DNA from: Cornus controversa
Lineage: Eukaryota; Streptophyta; Magnoliopsida; Cornales; Cornaceae
Length of the DNA: 64,000 nt
Assembly (NCBI GenBank): GCA_026545225.1
Contig: CM048849.1
Location: 6,412,041-6,476,040 of the forward strand
Direction of reading: 5' to 3'
Numbering within the stretch: position 1 is the stretch's first letter; every line of letters starts with the position of its first letter. This document shows positions 58,601-64,000 of the stretch, one piece after another. The position numbers and the translations under genes were made by a program. The notes under the pieces are model-generated. The model was not told the DNA's origin and made no database searches. It saw only the letters and a list, made by a program, of their open reading frames with translations.

Positions 58601-61600
58601 AAGCACCTCATAAATCTTCTTATCAGTCTCATGATGACAAACTTGTGTTAGCATAAGTAGAAAACAAAGTAACTAAGAATTCCCTATGTCACATCTGAGG
58701 AGGTGTTGGATTCTCCACCACCTAAATGCACTGATTTAAATGAAATTAAAGATATAACATTTGAGAACATCAAGCTTAATTGTCACACATGAATGACGTG
58801 CAACACACCATTACCTTATTTCCAGGATCATAATCATATTCATTTGATGTCCCACATAAGCTCACACATCCTAGGGAACGTGTTGAACTAGGTTTTACAC
58901 AAAAAGAGTTTAGTCCCAATAGCCTCAAAGAGATTATTAGACATTATGAGTCATCCACTTCTATCATGTCAAATAAGGATGTTAAGTACAATAGTAATTT
59001 ATAGAAGACTCTTTGGATATTTTTAGGACTTGATGCATATTTCTTTGACTGGTCCTTGGATATGAGTACTAATTCAATTTTTGAAGTGGAGTATTTGTTA
59101 TCTAACTGAGGCTCCTTTGAGCCTCCTATTTTATTGGTATGTGTTTCTACAGGTGGAGCTACATTTTCCTCAGCACCAACATTAGGGATTTTTAGGGATT
59201 TTTGTATTATTATTATTATTATTATAGTAATGTTTTAGTTTTAGGATATTTTAGTAATTTAGTATTGTATGGGTTTTATTTTTGGTAATAGGATTTGATT
59301 AGAGTTTTGCTTGATGCCTATATATTTGTGTGGTTGATACATTGTGAAGGCACTTTTCATGATTATTGATTATTATTTAGAGATTTTCTTTCCCCTCTAC
59401 TTCTTCTCTCCCATCCTCTCTCATTCTCAATCAATTTCATTTTTGAAGCACCCCTACCCGTTCTGCATCAACTGTTCTGTTCTCCTTGTACTTTTGAGCC
59501 TATTATGATTTGTTGCTAGAGAGAATATTCTGGTAGTTGATAGCCAACCAAAGATAGGTGGTCTCCACTAACGAGGTTCTAAACCATCATATCTTTGTCC
59601 AGTGTTGTCATGTTCTGGTACTTTGGGATTGTTTTGACATATTTTTATAGTCAGTGATTAGGGCTGTAAATGAGTTGAGTCGAGCCGAGTAGTGGCCACT
59701 ACTCGGCTCGGAAGTTTATCAGGGTGTTTGCTCTCAAATTAGTGTTCGAACTCGGCTCGAACACGTTCACAATAAATTCGAGTCGAGCTCTAAGTTCGTT
59801 GAAAGAGAGATATCACACTATATATATATTTCAAGTTCATAGAGATATCACACACACACACACACACGCACACGCACACACATATATATATGTTACAATT
59901 TCACAGAAAAACATGGATCAATCTAGAGTTTGACCAAAGGGAGAGAAGGGATAATGTCTTACAAGTAGATACATTTTTTCTATGGTCCAAAATTTGAAAA
60001 CCTGACCCCTTCTTCAACATCGACTTGGCGTAAAACTGCTACATCTATTTTTTAGCATATTGTCTTTGGCTTTAAGATTGTCTTTACCAAGTGTGAGAAT
60101 ACAGAGAGAGAGAGAGATAGCATAGTTGTTAGAGCCACGCCCCTAAGGCTTCAGGCGTGCCTCAGGCTCAAGGCTTAGTAGTTGCGCTTGGACTAAGGCT
60201 AGGCAAGACCCCTTCAATAAGGCGCGCGCCTTTACATCTGAGGCCCAGACGCGACTTGCGCCTCAGGCACGCCTAACATAAAACACTTATTTTTTTCCCC
60301 TACTTGTTAGCATGTGATGTATTTTTGTGTTATGGTGGATTCTAATCATATAATACAATCCCTAATGGTAAAAGAAATAAAAAGGGTCGATCGATAGATT
60401 TGATACAATCAGTCAATTTAGGCCTTTCTCGAAGTTAATACACAATGGGATGAGTTCTTTGACAACTTCTTCTCTGTTATTTATTTCTTTCTTTTTTCAT
60501 CCTTATTGCTCTATTTTTTTATTCTCAGTTCTCTTTTTTTTTTCTATGTAGGGTCTTTTGACTCTTTCTAGTCTTTTCGTATTTTTTTTTTTTAATTTTT
60601 TTTTATGAACTCTTAATTTGTTTATGTTTTGTAATTAGTTTCTCTAATGCGTATAACAATTGCTAAAGCATATTATCACAAAATACACTGAAATCCTAAA
60701 ATTAGAATATTATGTATTCTCATTTTGTGGTTTGATGTTCTCATGCTTTTGGTTAAACAGTAGTTTGAGACCGTTGAGCAACTGTTATTGCTGCTAACTT
60801 TATATAATTGATTACAAATTTTATTTTATTTTCAACTTGCGTCTCGCTTTAGTTAGGCATGTGCCTCACCTCAGGCTCAGGCTCCAAGAGGCCTTGGCGC
60901 CTTTGTGCGCCTTGAGCCTTTAACAACTATGAGAGAGAGAGGGGCAGCTGGTAGAAGGGTATTCTGTGACTCTGTGATCAGCGATTTGAAAAAAATAAAA
61001 TACTGAAGATAAGGTTAGATAACTTGGTTTGGGTTCAGGGTTTCTATGTGCGTATATATACATATATAGATATGGGCTAATGGGATTAGGGTTACATTTA
61101 AATGCTAGATGAGCTTGGGTCATTGGAACAGATTAATGGGCCTGAATTATATTTTTAATAGGTTTTGTCATGAATTGTGTTGGGTTGGAATTAGAAGTAT
61201 GTGAAGATGATTATATAGTTAAGGGCACTCTTTTTATGTGGATTAATTTAATATTACATGGACTCTAAAAATTATATATATATATTTCAAACTCAAAACA
61301 AGCCTCTAAACGAGCATGTTCACGAACGTGTTCACAAACAAACGAGCCAAACAGACAGGTGATTGAGTTTGGCTCGTTTAATAATCGAGCCTAAGAATTT
61401 TGTTTGAGCTTGGCTCATTTATTAAACAAATGAACATGAATCGAGCCATTAGCGAGCCGAGCTCGAGCTGTTCATCGAAAGTTTGGTTTATTTACAGCCC
61501 TATCAGTGATAGTGTAACATATATTTCAAAGTTAAAATAAAAACTCGAGTTTTGTGTTACATGGACTCTCGTATTTCCTTTCATGTACGTCCATTTGACA

Positions 61601-62822
61601 CGATATGGGTGTATGGGTATGGGATATGTGTCCAATACACGTACCCAAGTCATACAATCCGATTCTCCAAATGTTATGATAAAAGTAGAAAATAGCTTAA
61701 TTTTGATAGTAGAGAAGAGTTTCCCATTTAATTTAAATTTAAATTGAGAATAACTTAAAGAACAATTACATCATACATTAGAATACACATCACATATAAT
61801 GTGTTTAAATGAGAATGTGTCTATGTACCCATACCCAATTTTTGGTCACATATTCCCATATCCTAAGATTTGAAAACCAGGAAGGTCCAACACTTAAGAC
61901 ACTCAACCGTATCCAATACTTGTACTCGAGTCCATGTAACATAGCTTAAGTGACAACTGGCGAGCTTAAGAATGTGTCTTCAAGTATTAAGAGCAGCCAC
62001 TATGTGAATATAATGATAAAGGTTTAGTCTTTCCAGCATTTTTGCATCCCACATGGGCTTGACCAACGTATGATGATGGCAATTTTGTTAACATCTCAAT
62101 CTATAGTGCATGGAGCATGAGACTTATAAATAATGTACTCTAAATTGTCACACGTGGATGTGGGTAAGTGACATAGTTTTGTCACATATGCATTGAGTTT
62201 CTGGTATTAAATAAGGACCTTCGTTTTTTTTTTTTGGTAAAAGATATTCAAGCTAATGTTTAAGCTCTGTATTATATTTGAGATTATCATATCACTTAAT
62301 ACTACATTTTCTGTGATTCACTATTTTGGTTGCAGGCGCTTATCACTGATTTTGAAGTATCAGAAGGCATCTATTCACGGGCACGCATCGAAGATAGCAA
62401 TTCAGTATGTTTATGGCTGGGAGCAAATGTCATGTTGGAGTATTCATGCGAAGAGGTACCCACTTGTGATCTAGATGTTTTTAGGTTAGCTTTTTACGCG
62501 TGGACACGGAAGTTTTAAGTTCTTTACAACGTCAAAATGCAGGCCACTGCTCTTCTACAAAAGAACTTGGAAAACGCTAAAGCCAGTTTAGAAGTTCTTG
62601 TTGCTGATCTACAATTCCTAAGGGATCAAGTGACAGTTACACAGGTACAGTTAGTATTTTATTCTCTTTTGGAGATTAGAAGGGTTCAACTTTGTTCTCA
62701 AATCCACCAAGTGTGCTTTGGTCTTGTCAATTCATTTGAAAGCAGTGTGTCCCTAGTCATTTTACGCATGGAGCCTAAGAGGCAATATAATTACACATAT
62801 AGCAAGCCTTTTCACTTTATGG

Positions 62823-62859
<37 letters not shown>

Positions 62860-62993
62860 CGCGCGTGTGTTTAAGTTGGTGGTTATTTTTTTACCATACA
62901 AGTGTTATTGTTCAGGTCACAATTGCTCGTGTCTACAATTGGGATGTTCATCAACGCAAAATCCGACAAGGTGCCGCCACCCCAGACTCGTGA
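30587..62993 (+). CDS. PFD3: Prefoldin subunit 3, six coding exons over 32.4 kb
   Basis: Coding exons are 30587-30729, 48712-48769, 49699-49770, 62336-62455, 62543-62644 and 62916-62993, in total 573 bases and 190 residues with no stop or frameshift. Signature segments match plant prefoldin subunit 3: [19 protein letters not shown] in exon 1, [13 protein letters not shown] in exon 2, [20 protein letters not shown] in exon 3, [12 protein letters not shown] and [17 protein letters not shown] in exon 4, [20 protein letters not shown] in exon 5 and [14 protein letters not shown] in exon 6. It is an alpha-type subunit of the heterohexameric prefoldin chaperone, which hands unfolded actin and tubulin to the CCT chaperonin in the cytosol. 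Two coiled-coil helices flank a beta-hairpin region. Intron 1 (18.0 kb) and intron 3 (12.6 kb) are packed with TEs; introns 2, 4 and 5 are 929, 87 and 271 bp. Length is near the family norm of about 190-200. Confidence 0.93.
31737..31990. repeat. 254-bp direct repeat, left copy
   Basis: Begins GTCCAATTTGTTAAACATGT and ends TCTCAAATC. The right copy at 33955-34207 is about 95% identical by eye. The two copies bracket the copia derivative at 32006-33951 almost exactly. Confidence 0.9.
32006..33951 (+). mobile_element. Ty1/copia deletion derivative (LTR-PBS-gag scrap-PPT-LTR)
   Basis: Left LTR is 32006-32509 (its first ~22 bp are missing). PBS is 32516-32527 (TGGTATCAGAGC, initiator Met tRNA type). 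The polypurine tract is near 33399-33410 (AAAGGGGAGA). Right LTR is 33413-33951, starting TGTTAGGTTGG. The inside is only about 0.9 kb: a gag start ([20 protein letters not shown], then a stop), and a later segment ([21 protein letters not shown]) that matches the gag-pre-integrase region of copia polyproteins. Protease, integrase, RT and RNase H are absent. The LTRs differ by a ~75-bp internal insertion and many substitutions. Confidence 0.85.
33955..34207. repeat. 254-bp direct repeat, right copy
   Basis: Right partner of 31737-31990. It starts 3 bases after the right copia LTR. Confidence 0.9.
34548..34670 (+). pseudogene. Ty3/gypsy integrase C-terminal fragment
   Basis: Plus-strand codons read [20 protein letters not shown], then a short acidic/basic stretch and [10 protein letters not shown]. 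This is the usual C-terminal module of plant gypsy integrases, ending where pol normally ends. No RT or integrase core precedes it, so only the end of pol survives. Confidence 0.75.
34671..35797. other. Intron 1 sequence, probably gypsy 3' non-coding remnant
   Basis: No coding features. Recurrent words such as AATCGGTCA and GACCGATTT suggest a worn-down repeat that follows the integrase fragment. Confidence 0.35.
35798..36070 (+). mobile_element. Short LTR fragment, TRIM-like
   Basis: It starts TGTTATGTTGAGGCTCG and contains the phrases GGCCCGGGTCGCGTTGTGAC, TCTCTTGTAATCTCC and GCCATGGATGTAGGCACAT, which I associate with short plant LTRs. It is bracketed by the 13-bp direct repeat TCACAACAAAAAA (35785-35797 and 36071-36083), longer than a normal 5-bp LTR duplication, so the exact ends are uncertain. 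Confidence 0.5.
36206..37830 (-). pseudogene. Spliced coiled-coil gene remnant, antisense to the integrase fragment
   Basis: On the minus strand an exon after TTTCTGGCAG near 37760 encodes [20 protein letters not shown]. An intron of about 80 bp (GTACTTTTAA...CTCCTAG) ends at about 37480, and the next exon encodes [20 protein letters not shown] and [20 protein letters not shown]. It is cut at 37192 by a LINE fragment. Beyond that, lysine/glutamate-rich heptads ([20 protein letters not shown]) run to a stop at 36206-36208, with frameshifts. Layout and the coiled-coil tail resemble the antisense gene of the Tat element at 753-2558, but sequence similarity is not evident by eye. Function unknown. 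Confidence 0.45.
36616..37192 (-). mobile_element. 5'-truncated LINE (L1-type) fragment
   Basis: The minus strand encodes the C-terminal zf-RVT region of plant L1-type LINEs: [20 protein letters not shown], then a cysteine/histidine-poor stretch and [34 protein letters not shown]. It ends in an A-run (T10 on the plus strand at 36616-36625). GAAGATT flanks both sides (36611-36617 and 37193-37199), consistent with a short target duplication. It splits the coiled-coil gene remnant. Confidence 0.85.
37831..39400 (-). other. Retroelement-like region with PBS-like site
   Basis: The minus-strand frames 38260-38607 and 38936-39187 are open but match nothing I know. At 38871-38888 the minus strand reads TGGCACGCCCAGTGGGAC, close to a gypsy primer binding site, with the words [18 protein letters not shown] codons after it. 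This hints at a second minus-strand element whose LTR lies to the right, but no LTR pair could be established. Confidence 0.3.
39405..39590. repeat. Degenerate 30-35 bp tandem repeats
   Basis: Repeats of the type GGACCAAATTGGTCAGATGA ATGAAAATA (variants of GACNGAATCGGTCAAGTGA) occur five to six times, probably the worn array of a retroelement LTR or UTR. Confidence 0.55.
40159..40391. mobile_element. Possible small Tourist-like MITE
   Basis: GGCTTCATTTGGAATGTGG at the left and the inverse of TCTGAGAACCAAACAGATC at the right are partly complementary. The flanking TTA/TTT is an imperfect 3-bp duplication. Confidence 0.35.
40785..41420. repeat. GGGTAAAGTGC repeat family, left cluster
   Basis: Several incomplete units carry AAAGTGCAAAAAACCC, GTTATATAAAAAATGTGCAG, CAAATTGCCCCCTCCATTTA and ATCCGTTGACTGGCAAATCTG phrases. 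They are the inverse of units at 46680-47140. A (CT)n/(TA)n core is at 41220-41300. The cluster continues beyond the copia element at 46238. Confidence 0.75.
41573..42900 (-). pseudogene. Copia RT and RNase H remnant
   Basis: The minus-strand frame 42190-42549 gives the RT catalytic region ([14 protein letters not shown], then [20 protein letters not shown]). The 41573-41896 frame gives RNase H ([51 protein letters not shown]). Sequence between them and up to about 42900 is RT/RNase H in broken frames. Confidence 0.88.
42980..44655 (-). pseudogene. Copia integrase and gag-pre-integrase remnant
   Basis: The 44096-44374 frame has the GAG-pre-integrase pattern [20 protein letters not shown] with the zinc ligands CEACRLGKH. 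The 43903-44130 frame has the core ([19 protein letters not shown] with the first Asp). The second catalytic Asp is Asn ([10 protein letters not shown]), and the catalytic Glu is Lys (GVAKRKRR, after a stop). 42991-43518 gives the Ser/Pro-rich region between integrase and RT. All three observations make the enzyme inactive. Confidence 0.85.
44666..45157 (-). pseudogene. Copia gag C-terminal part with zinc knuckle
   Basis: The minus-strand frame contains [20 protein letters not shown], a CX2CX4HX4C knuckle. The end of the frame reads into the protease region ([12 protein letters not shown]). The rest of gag (45158-45890) is not recognisable; that stretch has only a featureless open frame at 45371-45592. 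Confidence 0.75.
45962..46090 (+). mobile_element. SINE inserted in the copia 5' LTR
   Basis: It starts CCCCAAGGGGTTGGCTCAAG (box A-like TGGCTCAAGTGG), has a box B-like GGATCAAGTCC and TTGGGTGCAAACAATTTTTT, then a (TG)n tail and ACCAACTAGG. A 16-bp target duplication with one mismatch flanks it (AAGAAAAGAAGAGAAA at 45946-45961, AAGAAAAGAACAGAAA at 46091-46106). Confidence 0.88.
46238..47735. repeat. GGGTAAAGTGC repeat family, right cluster
   Basis: Units in alternating orientation: 46290-46440, 46690-46905, 46906-47145 and 47400-47725. They share TTTTTTGCACTTTACCC ends and the TCTAACGGTTATTAGACGG phrase. (GA)n and (CT)n cores at 46466-46680 and 47185-47370 are inverse to each other and to 41220-41300. 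Open frames over the (GA)/(CT) blocks are low-complexity artefacts. Confidence 0.8.
47742..48261 (+). mobile_element. Solo LTR, gypsy family shared with the intron 3 element
   Basis: It ends CCTGCATCA like the LTRs at 55876 and 59470, and shares GTAATGTTTTAATTTAGGGA, ATTTTAGGGTTTGATTATGA and a TATATAAAGG promoter motif. The left end is set at a TGTT that fits the 55397 LTR start. No second LTR or PBS follows, so it is a solo LTR. It ends 450 bp before PFD3 exon 2. No clean 5-bp duplication was found. Confidence 0.6.
48262..48711. other. End of PFD3 intron 1
   Basis: Ordinary intron sequence with a T-rich tract and CTTTTTTGCAG acceptor at 48701-48711. Confidence 0.7.
48712..48769 (+). CDS. 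PFD3: PFD3 coding exon 2
   Basis: 58 bases encode the end of the split Arg codon and residues up to LLAQQRDLQ. Acceptor TTTTGCAG, donor CAG|GTGTTT. The codons read in frame from exon 1. Confidence 0.9.
48770..49698. other. PFD3 intron 2
   Basis: 929 bp, normal T-rich intron, with a (CT)n run at about 49290 and T-runs at 49440-49490. No TE seen. Confidence 0.7.
49699..49770 (+). CDS. PFD3: PFD3 coding exon 3
   Basis: 72 bases, 24 codons ([20 protein letters not shown] then VTGE). Acceptor GTTAACAG. Donor is GAG|GTTCGT. A stronger-looking GTGAGG lies 4 bases earlier, but using it would shift the frame of exon 4, so the GTTCGT site is chosen. Confidence 0.9.
50165..51030. mobile_element. MITE-like element with TGTTACAT ends
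   Basis: The left end CTACGTTACATAGATTTGGG and inverted right end CTATGTTACATCACTTGGAT resemble each other. The same end word (GTTACATGGACTC) occurs in the element at 61553. A SINE-like phrase (TTAGCTCAAGTTG ... ATTCAAGTCCTGG) at 50655-50725 may be a nested fragment. Confidence 0.5.
51031..52589. other. PFD3 intron 3 sequence, no feature
   Basis: AT-rich with A13 near 51067 and (CT)n at about 52118. The short frames at 51051 and 51383 show no protein features. Confidence 0.5.
52802..53696. mobile_element. Tourist-like (PIF/Harbinger) element, inner layer
   Basis: The left end GGAGGGTGTAGTCAATTAGG matches the inverted right end GGAGAGTGTATTCAATTAGG. TTA flanks it on both sides (52799-52801 and 53697-53699), the PIF/Harbinger duplication. 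Length is 895 bp and no transposase is seen. Confidence 0.78.
54362..54440. repeat. Compound microsatellite (TA)n(GA)n(G)n
   Basis: TA repeats, then GA repeats, then a run of about twelve G, inside the MULE-like element. Confidence 0.9.
55894..57385. other. Leader of the gypsy element before gag
   Basis: C/A-rich sequence at 55960-56460, then mixed composition. Open frames at 56469-56859 are not protein-like. No gene recognised. Confidence 0.5.
57386..58168 (+). pseudogene. Gypsy gag remnant
   Basis: The frame starts [14 protein letters not shown] and contains [20 protein letters not shown], then [10 protein letters not shown] followed by a TAG where the family has Trp, and [20 protein letters not shown], then another stop. 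These are typical gag core motifs. A TGA near 57530 replaces an Arg codon. Stops are single transitions from sense codons. Confidence 0.75.
58175..58660 (+). pseudogene. Gypsy aspartic protease remnant
   Basis: The sequence [17 protein letters not shown] stands where related elements have VIIDGGSCMNVVS. The catalytic DGGS codons are AAT GAA GAA AGT, three G-to-A changes from [29 protein letters not shown] follows. After a frame break, IWCDIL and VAHVILG match the end of the domain. The enzyme cannot work. Confidence 0.7.
58661..59183. other. 3' part of the deleted gypsy element
   Basis: Fragments in shifting frames (for example [20 protein letters not shown]) may be pol-derived but I cannot place them. 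No RT or integrase motif. Confidence 0.35.
59659..61502. mobile_element. hAT-type non-autonomous element (1.84 kb)
   Basis: It starts TAGGGCTGTAAATGAGTTGA and ends TTTATTTACAGCCCTA, perfect inverted ends. The 8-bp duplication TCAGTGAT is perfect (59651-59658 and 61503-61510). GAGCCGAGC/GCTCGGCTC phrases fill both arms (59675-59790 and 61285-61480). No transposase found. Another element is nested at 60121-60931. Confidence 0.9.
60121..60931. mobile_element. Nested TIR element with GC-rich ends
   Basis: It starts CATAGTTGTTAGAGCC and ends GGCTC-type sequence through TTTAACAACTATG, inverse to each other. Both subterminal regions carry GGCGC/CAGGC words (60135-60280 and 60840-60915). The flanking sequence is (GA)n on both sides, so the target duplication length cannot be read. 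Centre is AT-rich and non-coding. Confidence 0.65.
61553..61944. mobile_element. MITE with GTTACATGGACTC ends
   Basis: TGTGTTACATGGACTC at the left and the inverse of GAGTCCATGTAACATAGC at the right. CCGTATCC/GGATACGG-type words fill the arms. Related to the element at 50165-51030. Confidence 0.7.
61945..62335. other. End of PFD3 intron 3
   Basis: Ordinary intron sequence with a T-run near 62225 and the acceptor GGTTGCAG. Confidence 0.7.
62336..62455 (+). CDS. PFD3: PFD3 coding exon 4
   Basis: 40 codons ([20 protein letters not shown] through VMLEYSCEE). Contains the central hairpin region. Acceptor TTGCAG, donor GAG|GTACCC. Confidence 0.92.
62543..62644 (+). CDS. PFD3: PFD3 coding exon 5
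   Basis: 34 codons ([34 protein letters not shown]), the second coiled-coil helix. Acceptor AATGCAG, donor CAG|GTACAG. Confidence 0.92.
62916..62993 (+). CDS. PFD3: PFD3 coding exon 6
   Basis: 25 codons and TGA ([20 protein letters not shown] through ATPDS). The last ten residues are not typical of the conserved core, as usual for this tail. Intron 5 before it has a (TA)n(TG)n run at 62822-62870. Confidence 0.9.
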   Translation, partial: VTIARVYNWDVHQRKIRQGAATPDS

Positions 62994-63635
62994 GAGAAAT
63001 TTAGGTATCCCCGGATAAGTGTGGCAGAATGTGTTTTTCTAGCCAAGAATATGGTTTACTTTTTAGATTGTCTTATTTAATTGAGTGGGTTATTATCTTG
63101 ATTAGAGCTTTTAGTCCAAATTTTGATACACTGAAATAGATGTGTTGTATGATAGATATGTCATTAATCTCTATAGTTTTGGTCCAATGATGAGACTGTT
63201 TGGGCTTGAGCTGTGACAATATGTATGATCTCCAACAATGTATGTATCTGCTGCCCTCTTGGACCTATCTCAAAAGAGTTGTGGATTTGGATCTTTGAAT
63301 TAGAATTTGCAGTTTAGTCAAAAATAGTATGCTAAATCTCCATTGCCTTGTTGAGAATTAACAATTGTTTTCTTGTTCGGCCTCTTGAGTCTTGACTCAG
63401 CAAGTGAAGTAGGTAAAGTTTTGAGCAAATCAAGGGAAAAGTCTTCTACTGGCTGATATGAACTCGTGGTGTTGAAACTTGAAATTAATATCTATAGCTA
63501 GCTAGCATTGTGAGACTCATGTTGGCCAAGGTTTGTTTCTACACTACTTTTCTGGTGACATCTGAAGTGAAGTCCACATAATTATCAAGGCAGGCATGTG
63601 ACATCCAGATATGTAGTTATGGGTACGGACATGGA

Positions 63636-63675
<40 letters not shown>

Positions 63676-64000
63676 CAACCAAGATTGGACGTTTCAAGTG
63701 GAACCAATGTCTCCAGATATCCAGTATAGGCCCAATTAACTGACCCATATATGACTAGTCAACTAAAGCTACTAGCTTAATTCTCTACTCTTTGTTACAT
63801 GAGTTTCACAAAAATCGATCATGTTTTGTTATTTTACTCAATCTATATATATAAAACTAGTAGCCATGTTCATTACACTTCAACAAAGGTTTTAACACTC
63901 CATTTGAAAGGAAATGAATATGAAAATGAGAGTTTATATAGTATTTATATAAAATAAAATAAAAAAATGAGGATGGAAAGCTTCTGATTTATGGTTTAAC
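62994..64000. other. PFD3 3' UTR and downstream flank
   Basis: The first ~350 bp probably contain the 3' UTR. The rest is AT-rich with (TA)n at about 63641-63670. No further gene is seen up to the window end. Confidence 0.5.

Larger units (their letters stand above)
55397..59470 (+). mobile_element. Ty3/gypsy element, deleted (gag-protease only)
   Basis: 5' LTR is about 55397-55876 (TGTTG... to CTGCATCA), PBS is 55881-55893 (TGGTATTAGAGCG), and 3' LTR is about 59184-59470 (5'-shortened). Between them are gag (57386-58168), a protease piece (58175-58660) and non-coding or unrecognisable sequence. RT, RNase H and integrase are absent. Outside bases ACTAT (55392-55396) and ACTGT (59471-59475) match at 4 of 5, a probable target duplication. 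A (TTA)n run is at about 55616-55648 in the 5' LTR. Confidence 0.78.

Noticed and set aside
62256-62518. Two overlapping frames at PFD3 exon 4
   Set aside because: One is exon 4 read into its introns and the other is out of frame; both are replaced by the spliced model.

Overview
This is a stretch of plant (eudicot) nuclear DNA. It has AT-rich intergenic sequence, GT-AG introns, plant-type bHLH proteins, a plant SINE, Ty3/gypsy and Ty1/copia retrotransposons and many MITEs. I cannot name the species. Only three host genes are supported, all on the + strand: an atypical bHLH of the bHLH147-150 type (CDS 19333-19980), an UPBEAT1-like bHLH (29061-29462) and a prefoldin subunit 3 gene (PFD3, six coding exons from 30587 to 62993). 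Most of the remaining sequence is transposable element (TE).

Layout. 1-15978: one old Ty3/gypsy element of the Tat type on the - strand. It has a 359-bp LTR at 15620-15978, with the other LTR cut by the window start. Gag, protease, RT, two RNase H domains and integrase are all broken. Two large solo-LTR insertions (6513-9320 and 11215-14913) interrupt it. It also carries an antisense, intron-containing accessory gene with its own TATA box (574-2558) and a nine-copy tandem array (2871-3661). 15979-29060: gene-poor sequence around the first bHLH, with MITEs at 22731, 26249 and 27815 and a SINE at about 27566. 29061-30586: the UPB1-like gene and a 1.1-kb spacer. 30587-62993: PFD3.

PFD3 is the main feature of the window. 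Its 573 coding bases are spread over 32.4 kb because intron 1 (18.0 kb) and intron 3 (12.6 kb) have filled with TEs. Intron 1 holds a deleted copia element between two 254-bp direct repeats, a gypsy integrase scrap, a TRIM-like LTR, a minus-strand coiled-coil gene remnant split by a LINE fragment, a nearly complete but dead copia element with a SINE in one LTR, a family of inverted GGGTAAAGTGC repeats, and a solo LTR close to exon 2. Intron 3 holds a three-level nest of DNA transposons (Tourist-like in MULE-like in hAT-like, each with the expected target duplication), a dead gypsy element from the same LTR family as the intron 1 solo LTR, another hAT-like element with an element nested in it, and a MITE. 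The PFD3 exons are intact and in frame, so the gene looks functional.

The two bHLH proteins lack a normal DNA-binding basic region and probably act as HLH partners or repressors. PFD3 is a housekeeping chaperone subunit. I see no operon-like or cluster logic linking the three. The most unusual items are the inflated PFD3 introns with weak donor sites, the antisense spliced gene inside the Tat element, the nested DNA transposons, and G-to-A type damage at catalytic codons in three unrelated retroelements.
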